A stretch of DNA of 64,000 nucleotides, taken from Microbacterium sp. LWO12-1.2. Lineage in GTDB: Bacteria; Actinomycetota; Actinomycetes; Actinomycetales; Microbacteriaceae. The stretch covers positions 3,162,001-3,226,000 of the forward strand of contig NZ_JBEGII010000001.1 in the NCBI RefSeq assembly GCF_040675875.1. Direction: 5' to 3'. Each line of letters begins with the position of its first letter. Position 1 is the first letter of the stretch. Positions 34,100-42,978 of this stretch are shown here, in pieces. The notes beneath the pieces are model-generated. The model saw only the letters and a program-made list of their open reading frames with translations, had not been told where the DNA came from and ran no database searches. The position numbers and the translations under genes were made by a program.

Positions 34100-35095
34100 T
34101 CAGCCGGCGATCACTTCGGCTACCGTGCGTCCGGCCAGCGCCGGAATGCCGAGTCCGGTCAGGCGGATGCCGTCGGCGTCGAGCCCGACGGGGATCCAGT
34201 CCTCGCCGAACAGCACGGCAGCCGCGGCACCGGCCAGGGCAGGCAGCGATGCGGCGTTCCGCGGTTGTGCGAGCGCTCCGAGCAGCACGTCGTCGGCGCT
34301 CCGGGCCGTCGCCACGTGCGCGAGCAGGAAGCCGAACGTCTCGGGTGCTGCGATCGGGTAGCTGTAGACCCAGTCGCCCACCTGGGTGCTCAAACGGCGC
34401 GCCCGATCCAGCGGGCCCGTCGCCTCGGCCGCGACCCGCAGCGAAGTCTCCGCCATCCGTCGGCTCCAGGTGTCTTCCGGGAGCTGATCGACCGCGAGCC
34501 GCACGGCGTCGGCCGCCGCGGCCCCATCGACCAGCGCACCGAACAGCGCCGCACTGGCCCTGGCGCACCAGAGGCCGTCGAGGGAGTGGGTGACGGCGGC
34601 ATCCGCTTCTGCGGCGTCCAGGGCTCCGTCCGCACCGTGTACCGCGACGGCGGCGAGCGCCCGCACCGTGGCGATGTCGTCGAAGTAGTGGGCGTTGTCG
34701 TGCCCGGACTGCGGCGGTTCGGCGCCTGCGCGCAGATTCTGCAGTGCCAGCTTCGTGCCGATGCGGGCGCGCAGCCCTCCATCGGGGTCGGCTTCGAGCT
34801 CGGCGAGTTCGCGCCATTCGGTCAGGCCCAGCCCGCGTGCGTGCTGGCGTGCGGAGAACGCGAACCACTCGACGTTCTCGCCCGGTCCGGGATGCAGCGT
34901 GGTGGGCGGGGCCGCATGCGTGAACGGACGCGGAACGGTCGTGGTGCGGTCATCGTCGCCGAGCTTGGCGAGGATGCGCACCCGGTTCACGCGCTTGGGC
35001 GGGAGCGCGTAGACGCGGAAGTCGGCGTTCATCGACGACGCGGATTCTCCCGCGACGATGCCCCGGGTGAACAGGTCGATCAGGGGGGTGGTCAT
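34100..35095 (-). CDS. Divergent ADP-ribosylglycohydrolase-family protein, probably altered active site
   Basis: 331 residues. Homology to the three genes upstream shows in THSLDGLWCARASAALFGALVDG (about 180-200), matching SHTTEGIWAG and SHTRNGLWGA in its neighbours, and in the helical core. The N-terminal GDAxG metal motif is missing and replaced by an unrelated ~100-residue region. The C-terminal D-x-D-T/S motif is replaced by PRNAASLPALAGAAA. It is thus probably a non-catalytic or re-purposed member. Starts at ATG 35095, overlapping the upstream stop by 4 bases. Last gene of the unit. Confidence 0.75.
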   Translation of the reverse strand: MTTPLIDLFTRGIVAGESASSMNADFRVYALPPKRVNRVRILAKLGDDDRTTTVPRPFTHAAPPTTLHPGPGENVEWFAFSARQHARGLGLTEWRELAELEADPDGGLRARIGTKLALQNLRAGAEPPQSGHDNAHYFDDIATVRALAAVAVHGADGALDAAEADAAVTHSLDGLWCARASAALFGALVDGAAAADAVRLAVDQLPEDTWSRRMAETSLRVAAEATGPLDRARRLSTQVGDWVYSYPIAAPETFGFLLAHVATARSADDVLLGALAQPRNAASLPALAGAAAAVLFGEDWIPVGLDADGIRLTGLGIPALAGRTVAEVIAG

Positions 35096-36087
35096 GCGCG
35101 CGCCTCCTCGACGATGCGGGTCAGGGTGTCGGCGGCGTCCAAGGGGTGGATTCCGGCCATCGACCGGATGCACGAGCCGACGACGGGTCGCAGTCCTGCC
35201 ACCCATTCCTCGGGCAGATCGCCGATGCCGGAGATCGCGCCCCCGATGCAGCCGGCGATCGCCGCGGTCGTGTCGGCGTCGCGTCCCATGTTGACGGCGA
35301 ACAGGATGCTGTCGGCCGCGCGCCCCTCGGCGTGCAGCACCGAGGCCATCGCGAGCCCGACCGCTTCGGGCGCGAGGTCGGCCCAGAAGTAGTCGGCCAC
35401 GGCGAGACGGTCGTGGAGCGCGAGCGCGAGCGCGTCGTCGTCGAGCCCGGAGCGGACCAGGTCACGTGCATCGCGCAGGTTGCGCGCCGTCCAGCTGTCC
35501 GCGGGGATCGCGGCGAGCCCGGCGTCGTAGCAGGCGGCGGCATCCGCTCCGGTGAGAGCCGTGGTCACGGCGACCGCGACGACCACTCCGGCCCAGATGC
35601 CTTCGGTCGTGTGGCTCACCGCACCGTCGGCCTCGGCCAGGCGACGGGCGAGGTCGACATCGCCGTCGGCGACGATGCCGAGCGGGCTGACCCGCATCGC
35701 GAGCCCGTCGCTCCAGCCGTGCATGGTGTCGCCGCTCAGGGGCGGGCGGATGCCCCGACGCAGGTTGTCGATCGCGGCCATCTCGCTGAACCCTCCGCCC
35801 TTGAAGTCGTCGGCCTGCGGGAGCACGTCCTCGATCCAGGTCTGCGCGAAGTCCTCAGCTGTGGCGTTCACGCCGACGCGCTGCACGGTCTTCGCGGTCA
35901 GCAGGGCATACTCGGTGTCGTCACTGCCGGCCGGTTCCGGATCGAGGTACCCGGTCACACGGCCATGGGCGGCCTGGATCTCGGCGGCGGAGAAGCCTTC
36001 GACCGGCCGACCGATCGCATCGCCGATGGCGAGTCCGGCCAGCGAACCACGGACGCGGTCCTGCAGGGTCGGCGTGGGAGAAGTCAT
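35092..36087 (-). CDS. ADP-ribosylglycohydrolase-family enzyme
   Basis: 331 residues from ATG 36087. The dinuclear-metal motifs are complete: SLAGLAIGDAIGRPVEGF near residues 14-31, SDDTEYALL near 53-61 and MGRDADTTAAIAGCIGGA near 270-287. SHTTEGIWAGVVVAVAV is the family helix. Members cleave N- or O-glycosidic bonds to ADP-ribose or related ribosides in the cytoplasm, usually with magnesium. Placement with a sugar-type ABC importer suggests action on an imported glycoside rather than on modified proteins. Overlaps both neighbours by 4 bases. Confidence 0.9.
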   Translation of the reverse strand: MTSPTPTLQDRVRGSLAGLAIGDAIGRPVEGFSAAEIQAAHGRVTGYLDPEPAGSDDTEYALLTAKTVQRVGVNATAEDFAQTWIEDVLPQADDFKGGGFSEMAAIDNLRRGIRPPLSGDTMHGWSDGLAMRVSPLGIVADGDVDLARRLAEADGAVSHTTEGIWAGVVVAVAVTTALTGADAAACYDAGLAAIPADSWTARNLRDARDLVRSGLDDDALALALHDRLAVADYFWADLAPEAVGLAMASVLHAEGRAADSILFAVNMGRDADTTAAIAGCIGGAISGIGDLPEEWVAGLRPVVGSCIRSMAGIHPLDAADTLTRIVEEARA

Positions 36088-37466
36088 GAACGTCCTTGTC
36101 TCTGGGAATGAACGGAGTGCGCGGGGAGCAGCGCGACGGTGCGGCGGGCGAGGTCGTCGATCTCGACACCGTCGAGCCCGGGAAGGCTCGTCGCGATGCG
36201 GTTCTGCAGAGGGTCGATGAAGCGAGCGGGCAGGCCGTCGATGCCCGCGAGCCCGCCGAGCACCGAGCCGACGGTGGCTCCCGCCGAGTCGGTGTCCCAC
36301 CCCGTGATCACCGCCAGCGGCACTCCGCGGGCGAAGTCCCCACCACTGCGTGCCAGCGCGAACGCGATGAGGGCCGCGTTGTTGATCGTGTGCACCCAGT
36401 GCAGGTGACCGTAGGCGTCGTGCAGCGCGTCGATGGCTGCCGCGTCGTCGAGGTCGCCGCGCCCGAGAGCGGCTCCGAAGGCGATCGCCTCGCCCAGGTC
36501 GCTCCCCACGGGAACGGCGGTCGCTGCGAGATCGAGCACCTCGTCGACGGATGCCGCGACGAGCGAGGCCGAGGTCAGCGCCGCCGCCCACATCGCTCCC
36601 CACAGTCCGTTGCGAGTGTGGCTGAGGCGAGCATCCGTCCAGGCCATGCGGGCCGCTTCGGTGATGTCACCGGGATTGATCCAGCCGTAGACGTCGGTGC
36701 GGATGAGGGCGCCGATCCACTCGCGGAACGGATTGCGCACGCGAGCCGCCTCATCCGGGCGATAGCCGTCGAGGAGGTTGCGATACGCGATGCGCTCAGC
36801 GGTGAAGGTGCGCCCCGCCGGGAGGTCTGCCAACCACGCCTGTGCGATGTCGTCGGTCGTGAACCCGCGACCCACGGATTCGAGCACCCGCAGGTTCAGG
36901 AGCGGGTAGTTGAGATCGTCGTCCTCCGGCATCCCGGCGATGTTCTCGACCAGGGAGTTGACCGCCGAGCGCCGGTTCCACGGCCAACGCCGTGCGACGT
37001 CGTCGGGCAGCCCGTGCGCGGTGAAGTAGTCCGTCAGCGGCCAGCGACCCGTCGCCCGCAGGATCTCCTCGATCCCCGCCCGCGGTATCTTCTCGACGGG
37101 TTTGCCCCACAGGCAGCCGGCCGACCGACCGGCCCACGCGCCATGGATGCGGGCACGGAGCGCGGCGTCATCCGGCGTCGCGATGGGTGCGGGCATGCCG
37201 GTGAGCTCGGCACGCACCTCGCCCCATGTCGTCGCCTCCGGCTCCGCGGGGGCAACCGCGTCGAGTTCGATCAGCAGCGCGCGGGCCAGCATCCGGAGGT
37301 CGTCGGACGCCGCATCCGCCGTCGCCCCGCCGCGCACGGGGTCGAGCGTGCCGCCCGCCGCGGTCCAGCGGGCAGCCACCGCCTCGACGTCCTTGCCTTC
37401 GGCGCGCGCCTGCACCAGCTCGTGCGGCAGCAGGTCTTCCGGCTGCGCCCAGGTCAGGCGCATCAT
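36084..37466 (-). CDS. ADP-ribosylglycohydrolase-family enzyme, long form
   Basis: 460 residues. About 100 N-terminal residues (LTWAQPEDLLPHELVQARAE onward) precede the catalytic domain; such an extension is seen in some actinobacterial members. Metal motifs: HGAWAGRSAGCLWGKPVEKI (GRSAG in place of GDAxG), EDDDLNYPLL and VITGWDTDSAGATVGSVLGG. SHTRNGLWGAMWAAAL is the family helix. Probably an active glycohydrolase with different specificity from its neighbours. Translationally coupled on both sides through 4-base overlaps. Confidence 0.88.
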   Translation of the reverse strand: MMRLTWAQPEDLLPHELVQARAEGKDVEAVAARWTAAGGTLDPVRGGATADAASDDLRMLARALLIELDAVAPAEPEATTWGEVRAELTGMPAPIATPDDAALRARIHGAWAGRSAGCLWGKPVEKIPRAGIEEILRATGRWPLTDYFTAHGLPDDVARRWPWNRRSAVNSLVENIAGMPEDDDLNYPLLNLRVLESVGRGFTTDDIAQAWLADLPAGRTFTAERIAYRNLLDGYRPDEAARVRNPFREWIGALIRTDVYGWINPGDITEAARMAWTDARLSHTRNGLWGAMWAAALTSASLVAASVDEVLDLAATAVPVGSDLGEAIAFGAALGRGDLDDAAAIDALHDAYGHLHWVHTINNAALIAFALARSGGDFARGVPLAVITGWDTDSAGATVGSVLGGLAGIDGLPARFIDPLQNRIATSLPGLDGVEIDDLARRTVALLPAHSVHSQRQGRS

Positions 37467-38611
37467 GCTTCCCGGAGCGCCGCGACCCGGCGGAGGTCGG
37501 CCTCGGCGCGAGCCGCGTCCTTCTGCATGACATCCACTGCGACGCCCGACAGCAGCGCGGCGTACTCGTCGAAATCGACCCGGCTGGCCGTGGCGATGGT
37601 GTCGAGTATCTCCGAGGGGATCACGGCCTGACCGCCGATGCCCGCGGCGAGGCTTCCGGCCATCGACGCGATGGAGTCGGAGTCGCGGCCGTAGTTCACG
37701 GCGCCGAGCACGGTGGGAAGGAACGCTCCCTCATGCGCGACGAGGAAGCCGAGCGCGACGGGCAGCTCCTCGATCGACTTGGTCCGAGACGGCACTCGCG
37801 CATCCATCAGCGGCTCGCGATACGCGTCGCCCACTGTGTCGAAGGGACGGATGGCGTCGCGCAGGGCGAGCCCGATCTGCTCCTCATCGGCGTCTGACCC
37901 CAGGCCGCGAGCTGCATCGACCACCGCACGGATCGCTGCGGCCGTGCCGTCGTGGGCGACGCGCAGCGCGGCGTCGATCACGGAGTCGACCGTCGCGTCG
38001 AGAGCCACGGATGCGGCGACCGCGGCGGCGAACACCCCGGCGGCCTCCCGTCCGTAGCTCGACTGGTGAGCGCCGGCGACGTCGATCGCCTCGGCGTACG
38101 CCGCCTCCGGGTTGCCGGCGTTGATGATGCCGACGGGTGCCATGTACATCGCGGCGCCGCAGTTGACCACGTTCCCGACGCCCGCCTCCCGTGGATCGAC
38201 GTGGCCGTACTGCAGACGAGTGACCAGCCACTTCTCGGCGAGGAAGATGCGCTGCAACAGGATCGATTCACGTTCCAGCTCCGGGATCCAGCGGACCTCG
38301 GTCTGCAGCAGCGGCACGAGCAACTCGGCGACGGCGAACGCGTCGATGTGGTCTCGTCGCTCCGCGTACACCCGGATCAGCGCCTGCGTCATCAGGGTGT
38401 CATCCGTGATGTGCCCATCACCCTTGTGGTACGGGCTGACCGGTCGAGCGGTCTGCCAGTCCAGGTGATAGGGCGGGACGATGCCCGTGATCGGACCCCC
38501 GTACCGCTCTTTGATCTTCTCCGGACTGAAGCCTTCGGCCGCCCCACCCAGGGCGTCGCCGATGGCCGACCCCGCAAGCACGGCCGCCGTGCGTTCCCGA
38601 ATCCAGCTCAT
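37463..38611 (-). CDS. ADP-ribosylglycohydrolase-family enzyme
   Basis: 382 residues. AAVLAGSAIGDALGGAAEGF (about 9-28), ITDDTLMTQALIRVYAERR (about 63-81) and YGRDSDSIASMAGSLAAG (about 311-328) give the full metal-binding set of the family. First of four consecutive members, 51 bases downstream of the solute-binding protein gene, with a strong hairpin between. The reaction is presumably cleavage of a ribosyl or similar glycosidic bond; the natural substrate is not known. Confidence 0.9.
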   Translation of the reverse strand: MSWIRERTAAVLAGSAIGDALGGAAEGFSPEKIKERYGGPITGIVPPYHLDWQTARPVSPYHKGDGHITDDTLMTQALIRVYAERRDHIDAFAVAELLVPLLQTEVRWIPELERESILLQRIFLAEKWLVTRLQYGHVDPREAGVGNVVNCGAAMYMAPVGIINAGNPEAAYAEAIDVAGAHQSSYGREAAGVFAAAVAASVALDATVDSVIDAALRVAHDGTAAAIRAVVDAARGLGSDADEEQIGLALRDAIRPFDTVGDAYREPLMDARVPSRTKSIEELPVALGFLVAHEGAFLPTVLGAVNYGRDSDSIASMAGSLAAGIGGQAVIPSEILDTIATASRVDFDEYAALLSGVAVDVMQKDAARAEADLRRVAALREA

Positions 38612-38628
38612 GCCATTCCTCTCTTAAA

Positions 38629-38658
38629 GGTGGGGCGGATGCGTGCATCCGCCCCACC
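38629..38658 (-). terminator. Strong hairpin between binding-protein and glycohydrolase genes
   Basis: GGTGGGGCGGATGC / GCATCCGCCCCACC, perfect 14-bp arms with a 2-base loop, followed in the transcript by TTTAAGAG. It begins a few bases after the binding-protein stop. It may allow more binding protein than glycohydrolase to be made from one transcript. Confidence 0.7.
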
Positions 38659-38662
38659 GTCG

Positions 38663-39955
38663 TCAACCGTTGACCTGTGCCCAGCCGTCATCGAGCTCGG
38701 ATGCCAGGCCCTTGTCGTCGATCTCCCCGCCCAGGAACTTCTGGAACGCGGGAGTCGCGACGGTGTCCTTCCATCGCACGAAGCCGTTCGCCTGCAGGAA
38801 GGCCGGTCCGTCGAGGCCTTCTGCCGACTGCACGATCTCGGGCCAGCCGTTCTGGTCGGCCGTCTGTTCGGCGAGCGCCTCACGTGCCGAGATCGTCGTG
38901 GGGATGAGCCCGTCGGCGATGTTCATCTTCACGAGGTTGTCGGTCTGCATGAAGTAGTCGAGGAACTTCGCGGCCTGCTTCTGATGCGGCGAGTCGATGT
39001 TGATCGACAGCGTCTGCGGGTTGGCGGCCTGCACCGCTCCCTCGGATCCGGCGAGCGGCGGCAGCACGATCCAGTCCATGTCGGCCGGGGCGTCGGTGGC
39101 GATGTTCGCCACCTGGTACGAGCCCTGCACGGTCATGGCGGCCTTGCCCGCGTAGAACGTCGCCAGCACGTCGGAGCCCGACTGCGTGACGCCGATCGGG
39201 TCGACAGAGCCGTCTTCGATCATCGACCGCACGCGGTTCGGCACCTCGAGGTCGGCATCCTTCACCTCGACCTTCATGTCTTCGCCCTCGCCGGTGAAGT
39301 ACTCGGAACCGAAGCCCATGCCGAGGCTCATGAACGCCGCGGTGGGGCTCTTCAGGCCCCACGTGATGCCGTGCACATCGCCGGACGTCGTGGCCTTCGC
39401 GATCTCGTCGAGCTCGTCCCACGTCATGGAGTCGCCCGTCGGGATCTCGACGCCCGCGGACTCCAGCAGCGTCTTGTTCGCGAACACGACGTAGGTCTGC
39501 AGTTCGGTCGGGGCGCCGATCATCTGGTCGTCGACCGTCACCGAGGCGAGCACGCCGGGGTCGATGTCGTCGATGGTCTCCTTGCTGAGCAGTTCGCTCA
39601 GGTCGGCGAGGTAGCCATCACGGGCGAAGGGCACGATGCCGAGCACTTCGTAGTGGATGATGTCGGGCGCGACCTCACCGGCGAACTGCGTCGTCAGCTT
39701 GTCGTCCAGGCTGTCGGTCGGTGCCTGCACGATCTCGACCTGGATGTCGGGGTTGTCGTCGTTCCAGGCATCCACGATCTCCTTGGTCGCCTCGATCGCG
39801 GCCGGCTGGTCGGAGAACGACTGGAAGGTGATCGATACCGGCTCGCCATCGCCGGCGTCGTCGGTCGTGTCGCCGCCCGCGGAGCAGGATGCGAGGGTCA
39901 GCGCCGTCACCGCGGCTGCGGCGAGCGCGATGGACGCGCGATGAAGCTTCTTCAC
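38663..39955 (-). CDS. ABC transporter extracellular solute-binding lipoprotein (carbohydrate type)
   Basis: 430 residues. Lipobox LASC around residue 24 of a clear signal peptide. The mature region is a family-1 solute-binding protein: SITFQSFSDQPAAIEATKEIVDAWN, VAPDIIHYEVLGIVPFARDGYLADLSELL and FYAGKAAMTVQGSYQVANI. Such proteins capture mono- or oligosaccharides or other polyols for MalF/MalG-type permeases, encoded immediately upstream. Start is GTG 39955 with AGAGG upstream. No ATPase gene is in the cluster, so a shared MsiK-like ATPase elsewhere is likely. Confidence 0.93.
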   Translation of the reverse strand: MKKLHRASIALAAAAVTALTLASCSAGGDTTDDAGDGEPVSITFQSFSDQPAAIEATKEIVDAWNDDNPDIQVEIVQAPTDSLDDKLTTQFAGEVAPDIIHYEVLGIVPFARDGYLADLSELLSKETIDDIDPGVLASVTVDDQMIGAPTELQTYVVFANKTLLESAGVEIPTGDSMTWDELDEIAKATTSGDVHGITWGLKSPTAAFMSLGMGFGSEYFTGEGEDMKVEVKDADLEVPNRVRSMIEDGSVDPIGVTQSGSDVLATFYAGKAAMTVQGSYQVANIATDAPADMDWIVLPPLAGSEGAVQAANPQTLSINIDSPHQKQAAKFLDYFMQTDNLVKMNIADGLIPTTISAREALAEQTADQNGWPEIVQSAEGLDGPAFLQANGFVRWKDTVATPAFQKFLGGEIDDKGLASELDDGWAQVNG

Positions 39956-40008
39956 TTCATACCTCTTTCTTTATGTGATGGGAATTGCGGGAAGTCCATG
40001 GGCTCAGC

Positions 40009-40917
40009 TCAGCCCTTGACGGCGCCGGAGAGCAGGCCGGTGGCGAGACGCTTCTGCAGCAGCGTGAAGAAGACGATGCTCGGGATGCTCGACAGCAGAG
40101 CCCCGGCGGCCAGCGGCCCGACCGCGACCTTGCCCTCACCTCCGACGAACGTGCTGAGGGCGATGGGGAGCGTGTAGTTCTCCGGCGACTGCAGCAGCAC
40201 CAGGGCGAAGAAGAACTCGTTGTACGCCGAGACGAAGCTGAACATCGCGGTCGCCACGAGCCCTGGCATCAGCAGCGGGAACACGACCCGCTGCAGCGTG
40301 CGCGCCTTGTTGGCACCGTCGATCGCCGCGGCCTCTTCGATGTCGTACGGGATCGCCGCGACGTACCCCTGCAGCATCCAGAGCGAGAACGGCAAGGTGT
40401 AGACGGAGTAGACCGCCACGAGCCCGAGCAGGGAGTCGACCAGGCCGACCGACCGCAGGATGAAGAACAGCGGGATGACGATGAGGATCACCGGGAAGAT
40501 CTGGCTCACCAGGATGTAGCCCACCCCGATCGATCGGAGCTTGCCCTGGTACCTCGCCATGACGTACGCGCCGGGGATCGACAGCAGCGTGACGATGATC
40601 GTCGTGGCGATGGCGACCAGGAGGCTGTTGCCTGCCGCGCGCACGAGACCCTGCCGTTCCAGCGCCACGACGAAGTTGTCGATCGTCGGCTGCAGGGGGA
40701 ACAGGTTGACGGCGAGGGAGTTGATCTCGGCGGACGACTTGAACGCGGTGGAGATCAGCCACAGCAGCGGGAAGCCCAGGAAGATCAGGAACCCCGCGAG
40801 CGCCACGTACTGCAGGATGCGGACCAGCGGCTTCTTCGTGCGCCGATTCATCGATCTGCGCTGCTTCTTCGTCGTGTTCTGGGTGACCATGGCGCGGGTG
40901 ACGGTGCTCTGAGTCAT
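40009..40917 (-). CDS. Carbohydrate ABC transporter permease (MalG/UgpE type)
   Basis: 302 residues from ATG 40917, which overlaps the upstream stop. Six membrane helices, beginning ILQYVALAGFLIFLGFPLLWLISTAF. The EAA signature is AIPYDIEEAAAIDGANKARTLQRVVFPLLMPGL. C-terminal SGAVKG is typical of MalG-type subunits. Together with the MalF-type protein it forms the membrane channel. Lies 53 bases upstream of the binding-protein gene. Confidence 0.95.
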   Translation of the reverse strand: MTQSTVTRAMVTQNTTKKQRRSMNRRTKKPLVRILQYVALAGFLIFLGFPLLWLISTAFKSSAEINSLAVNLFPLQPTIDNFVVALERQGLVRAAGNSLLVAIATTIIVTLLSIPGAYVMARYQGKLRSIGVGYILVSQIFPVILIVIPLFFILRSVGLVDSLLGLVAVYSVYTLPFSLWMLQGYVAAIPYDIEEAAAIDGANKARTLQRVVFPLLMPGLVATAMFSFVSAYNEFFFALVLLQSPENYTLPIALSTFVGGEGKVAVGPLAAGALLSSIPSIVFFTLLQKRLATGLLSGAVKG

Positions 40918-41855
40918 CGCGGGCTCCTCTCCGGACGCAGCTGACGCCACAGGGCGATCACCAGGATCACGACGAGGAAGATCACGATGACGTCACCCAT
41001 CGCCGCCGCCCCTCCGGTGTTGCGGGACTTGAATGCCTCGAGGTACGTGAACAGCATCGGCAGCATCGTGCGACCACCGGGACCGCCCTCGGTCATGACG
41101 TAGACGATGCCGAAGGAGTTGAAGTTCCAGATGAAGCTGAGGCTGGCGATCGAGAAGATCACCGGGCGCAGCGCCGGCAGGGTGACGCTGATGAAGCGGC
41201 GCCAGGTGCTCGCGCCGTCGACGGCGGCCGCCTCGAGGAGCTCGCCCGGCACCTGCTGCAGGCCGGCGAGCAGCACGACGGTGTTCTGCGGCATGCCCAC
41301 CCACACCCCGACGAGGATGACGGCAGGCAGCGCCAGTCCGAAGTCGCCCAGCCAGTTGATGTTCTCCGGCCCTCCCAGCGATTCGATCAGCCAGTTCAGC
41401 GGCCCGTTGGTCGGCGAGTAGATCATCTGCCACATCACAGCGACCACGACGGGCGGCATCGCCCACGGGATCAGTGCCAGCACGCGGGTGATGCCGCGGA
41501 AGCGCAGATCGGTGTTGAGCAGCAGCGCGAGGCTGAGTCCGCCGATCAGCTGCAGGGCGGTCACGGTGACGGCCCAGATCATGCCGATCCCGAACGACTG
41601 CCAGAACTGGGTGTCGGAGCCGAGCTTGATGAAGTTCTCGAATCCGACGAACTGCGTCTCGTGGTTCCGGGCGAGGCGCGAATCGGTGAACGCCGTGGCG
41701 ACACCGATGAACAGCGGGATCACGCTGAGCGCGAGGATGGGGATCAGCGTCGGGATGACGAGACCGAGCGCCTCGTTGCGGCGCGAGCGGGCGAGGCCGC
41801 CCGGCTTGGGCGCGATCCCCTTCGTCGTGGACGTCTTCGCAGCTGTCGTGCTCAT
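40914..41855 (-). CDS. Carbohydrate ABC transporter permease (MalF/UgpA type)
   Basis: 313 residues, six membrane helices starting at LGLVIPTLIPILALSVIPLFIGV. EAA loop: QVPGELLEAAAVDGASTWRRFISVTLPALRP. Ends in a helix and a basic tail (RQLRPERSPR). Its start overlaps the LacI stop by 4 bases, so regulator and transporter are on one transcript. Confidence 0.95.
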   Translation of the reverse strand: MSTTAAKTSTTKGIAPKPGGLARSRRNEALGLVIPTLIPILALSVIPLFIGVATAFTDSRLARNHETQFVGFENFIKLGSDTQFWQSFGIGMIWAVTVTALQLIGGLSLALLLNTDLRFRGITRVLALIPWAMPPVVVAVMWQMIYSPTNGPLNWLIESLGGPENINWLGDFGLALPAVILVGVWVGMPQNTVVLLAGLQQVPGELLEAAAVDGASTWRRFISVTLPALRPVIFSIASLSFIWNFNSFGIVYVMTEGGPGGRTMLPMLFTYLEAFKSRNTGGAAAMGDVIVIFLVVILVIALWRQLRPERSPR

Positions 41856-42874
41856 GCGGATTCCCCGATCGTCGACGCTCGGATGACGAGCGTGGCCTCG
41901 ACCGTCTCGCGCCGTGTGGGACGCGAGGGATCGGCGAAACGCTCGCTGAGCATGCGCGCGGCGATCCGCCCCCGTCGCTCGGACTGAAGGGAGACCGAGG
42001 TCAGCGGCGGGCTGTAGAGCGCGGCCAGATCGGTGTCGTCGATGCCGGTCACGGCGATGTCCTCCGGTACGCGCAGACCCTGTCGGCGGATCGCGTTGAT
42101 GGCGCCGATCGCGATCAGATCGTTCGCGCAGACGATCGCGTCGATCGGTTCGCCGCTCTCCGTCGTCGCGGCGAGCAGCCGCTCGGCGGCATCCACCCCT
42201 GCGCCGACGGTGAAGTCGGCCGCGGTGATCTGCAGGGCATCGGTGCGCGTCAGACCGTGCCGCTGGACGGCGGCGGCGAATCCGGCGCGGCGGGCCGCAC
42301 CGGGGTTCGTGTTGCCCGGCCCGTTGATCACGCCGATCCGGGTGCGCCCGATCTCGACCAGGTGGTCGACGACCATCCCGACGGCGACCGCGGAGTCGAC
42401 GAAGACACTGTCGATGCTGAGTTCGGAGTGCAGGGTGCCGATCACCACGACCGGCACGACCGTGTCGGCGAGCGCCTGGCGAAGCGCGGGGGTCACGCGC
42501 AGGGGCGAGATGATCAGGCCGTCGCCGGCCCCCATGCTCAGCATTCGCACGAGTTCGACCGTCTGGTCAGGGCGGCGGCCGGTTGCCGAGACGCTGATCC
42601 GCGTCGTCTCTCCCAGCTCCTCCTCGATCGCGCGCAGCATCTGCACGTAGTTCGGGTTGCCGATGTCGTCGACGGCGAAGACGACCTGCGGATGACCGCC
42701 CAGACGCAGTGAGCGCGCCGTGGCATCCGGCAGGTAGCCGATGCGCTTCGCCGCTGTGCGCACCTTTCGCACCATCTCCGGGCTCGCGGAACGGCCGGTG
42801 AGGGCGCGCGATGCGGAAGCGAGTGAGACACCGGCCGCGGCGGCGACCTCGTGCAGAGTCGGCTTCGTCCCCAT
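41852..42874 (-). CDS. LacI-family transcriptional regulator
   Basis: 340 residues from ATG 42874 (GAGGAGA upstream); longer readings would run through the operators. Residues 4-58 are the LacI helix-turn-helix and hinge (PTLHEVAAAAGVSLASASRALTG, RIGYLPDATARSL). The rest is the periplasmic-binding-protein-like effector domain (GLIISPLRVTPALRQ; VCANDLIAIGAINAI; VTGIDDTDLAALYSPPLTSV). Two perfect GGAAACGTTTCC palindromes lie just upstream, so it should repress its own operon of transporter and glycohydrolases until the imported sugar-like ligand binds. Confidence 0.95.
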   Translation of the reverse strand: MGTKPTLHEVAAAAGVSLASASRALTGRSASPEMVRKVRTAAKRIGYLPDATARSLRLGGHPQVVFAVDDIGNPNYVQMLRAIEEELGETTRISVSATGRRPDQTVELVRMLSMGAGDGLIISPLRVTPALRQALADTVVPVVVIGTLHSELSIDSVFVDSAVAVGMVVDHLVEIGRTRIGVINGPGNTNPGAARRAGFAAAVQRHGLTRTDALQITAADFTVGAGVDAAERLLAATTESGEPIDAIVCANDLIAIGAINAIRRQGLRVPEDIAVTGIDDTDLAALYSPPLTSVSLQSERRGRIAARMLSERFADPSRPTRRETVEATLVIRASTIGESA

Positions 42875-42891
42875 GATTCTCCTCGTCGAGC

Positions 42892-42930
42892 GGAAACGTT
42901 TCCAAGATGCGATTTGGAAACGTTTCCAAA
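42892..42930. promoter_or_regulatory. Two LacI-type operators
   Basis: GGAAACGTTTCC at 42892-42903 and 42916-42927; the second extends to TTTGGAAACGTTTCCAAA (42913-42930). Centres are 24 bases apart, about two helical turns plus, so two dimers could bind the same face or nearly so. They lie 18 bases before the LacI start, covering the operon promoter region. Confidence 0.9.
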
Positions 42931-42978
42931 TCGGCGGTGGTTGGGCTCCAGGGAATCTAGGCGGACTCCCTCCGGGTG

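Noticed and set aside
34100..38611. Toxin/antitoxin or DraT/DraG nitrogenase control locus
   Set aside because: ADP-ribosylglycohydrolases can serve such roles, but no ADP-ribosyltransferase or nitrogenase gene is present and the operon includes a sugar-type importer.
37952..40177. 741-codon open frame on the plus strand
   Set aside because: Antisense to the glycohydrolase, binding-protein and permease genes; no recognisable domain.
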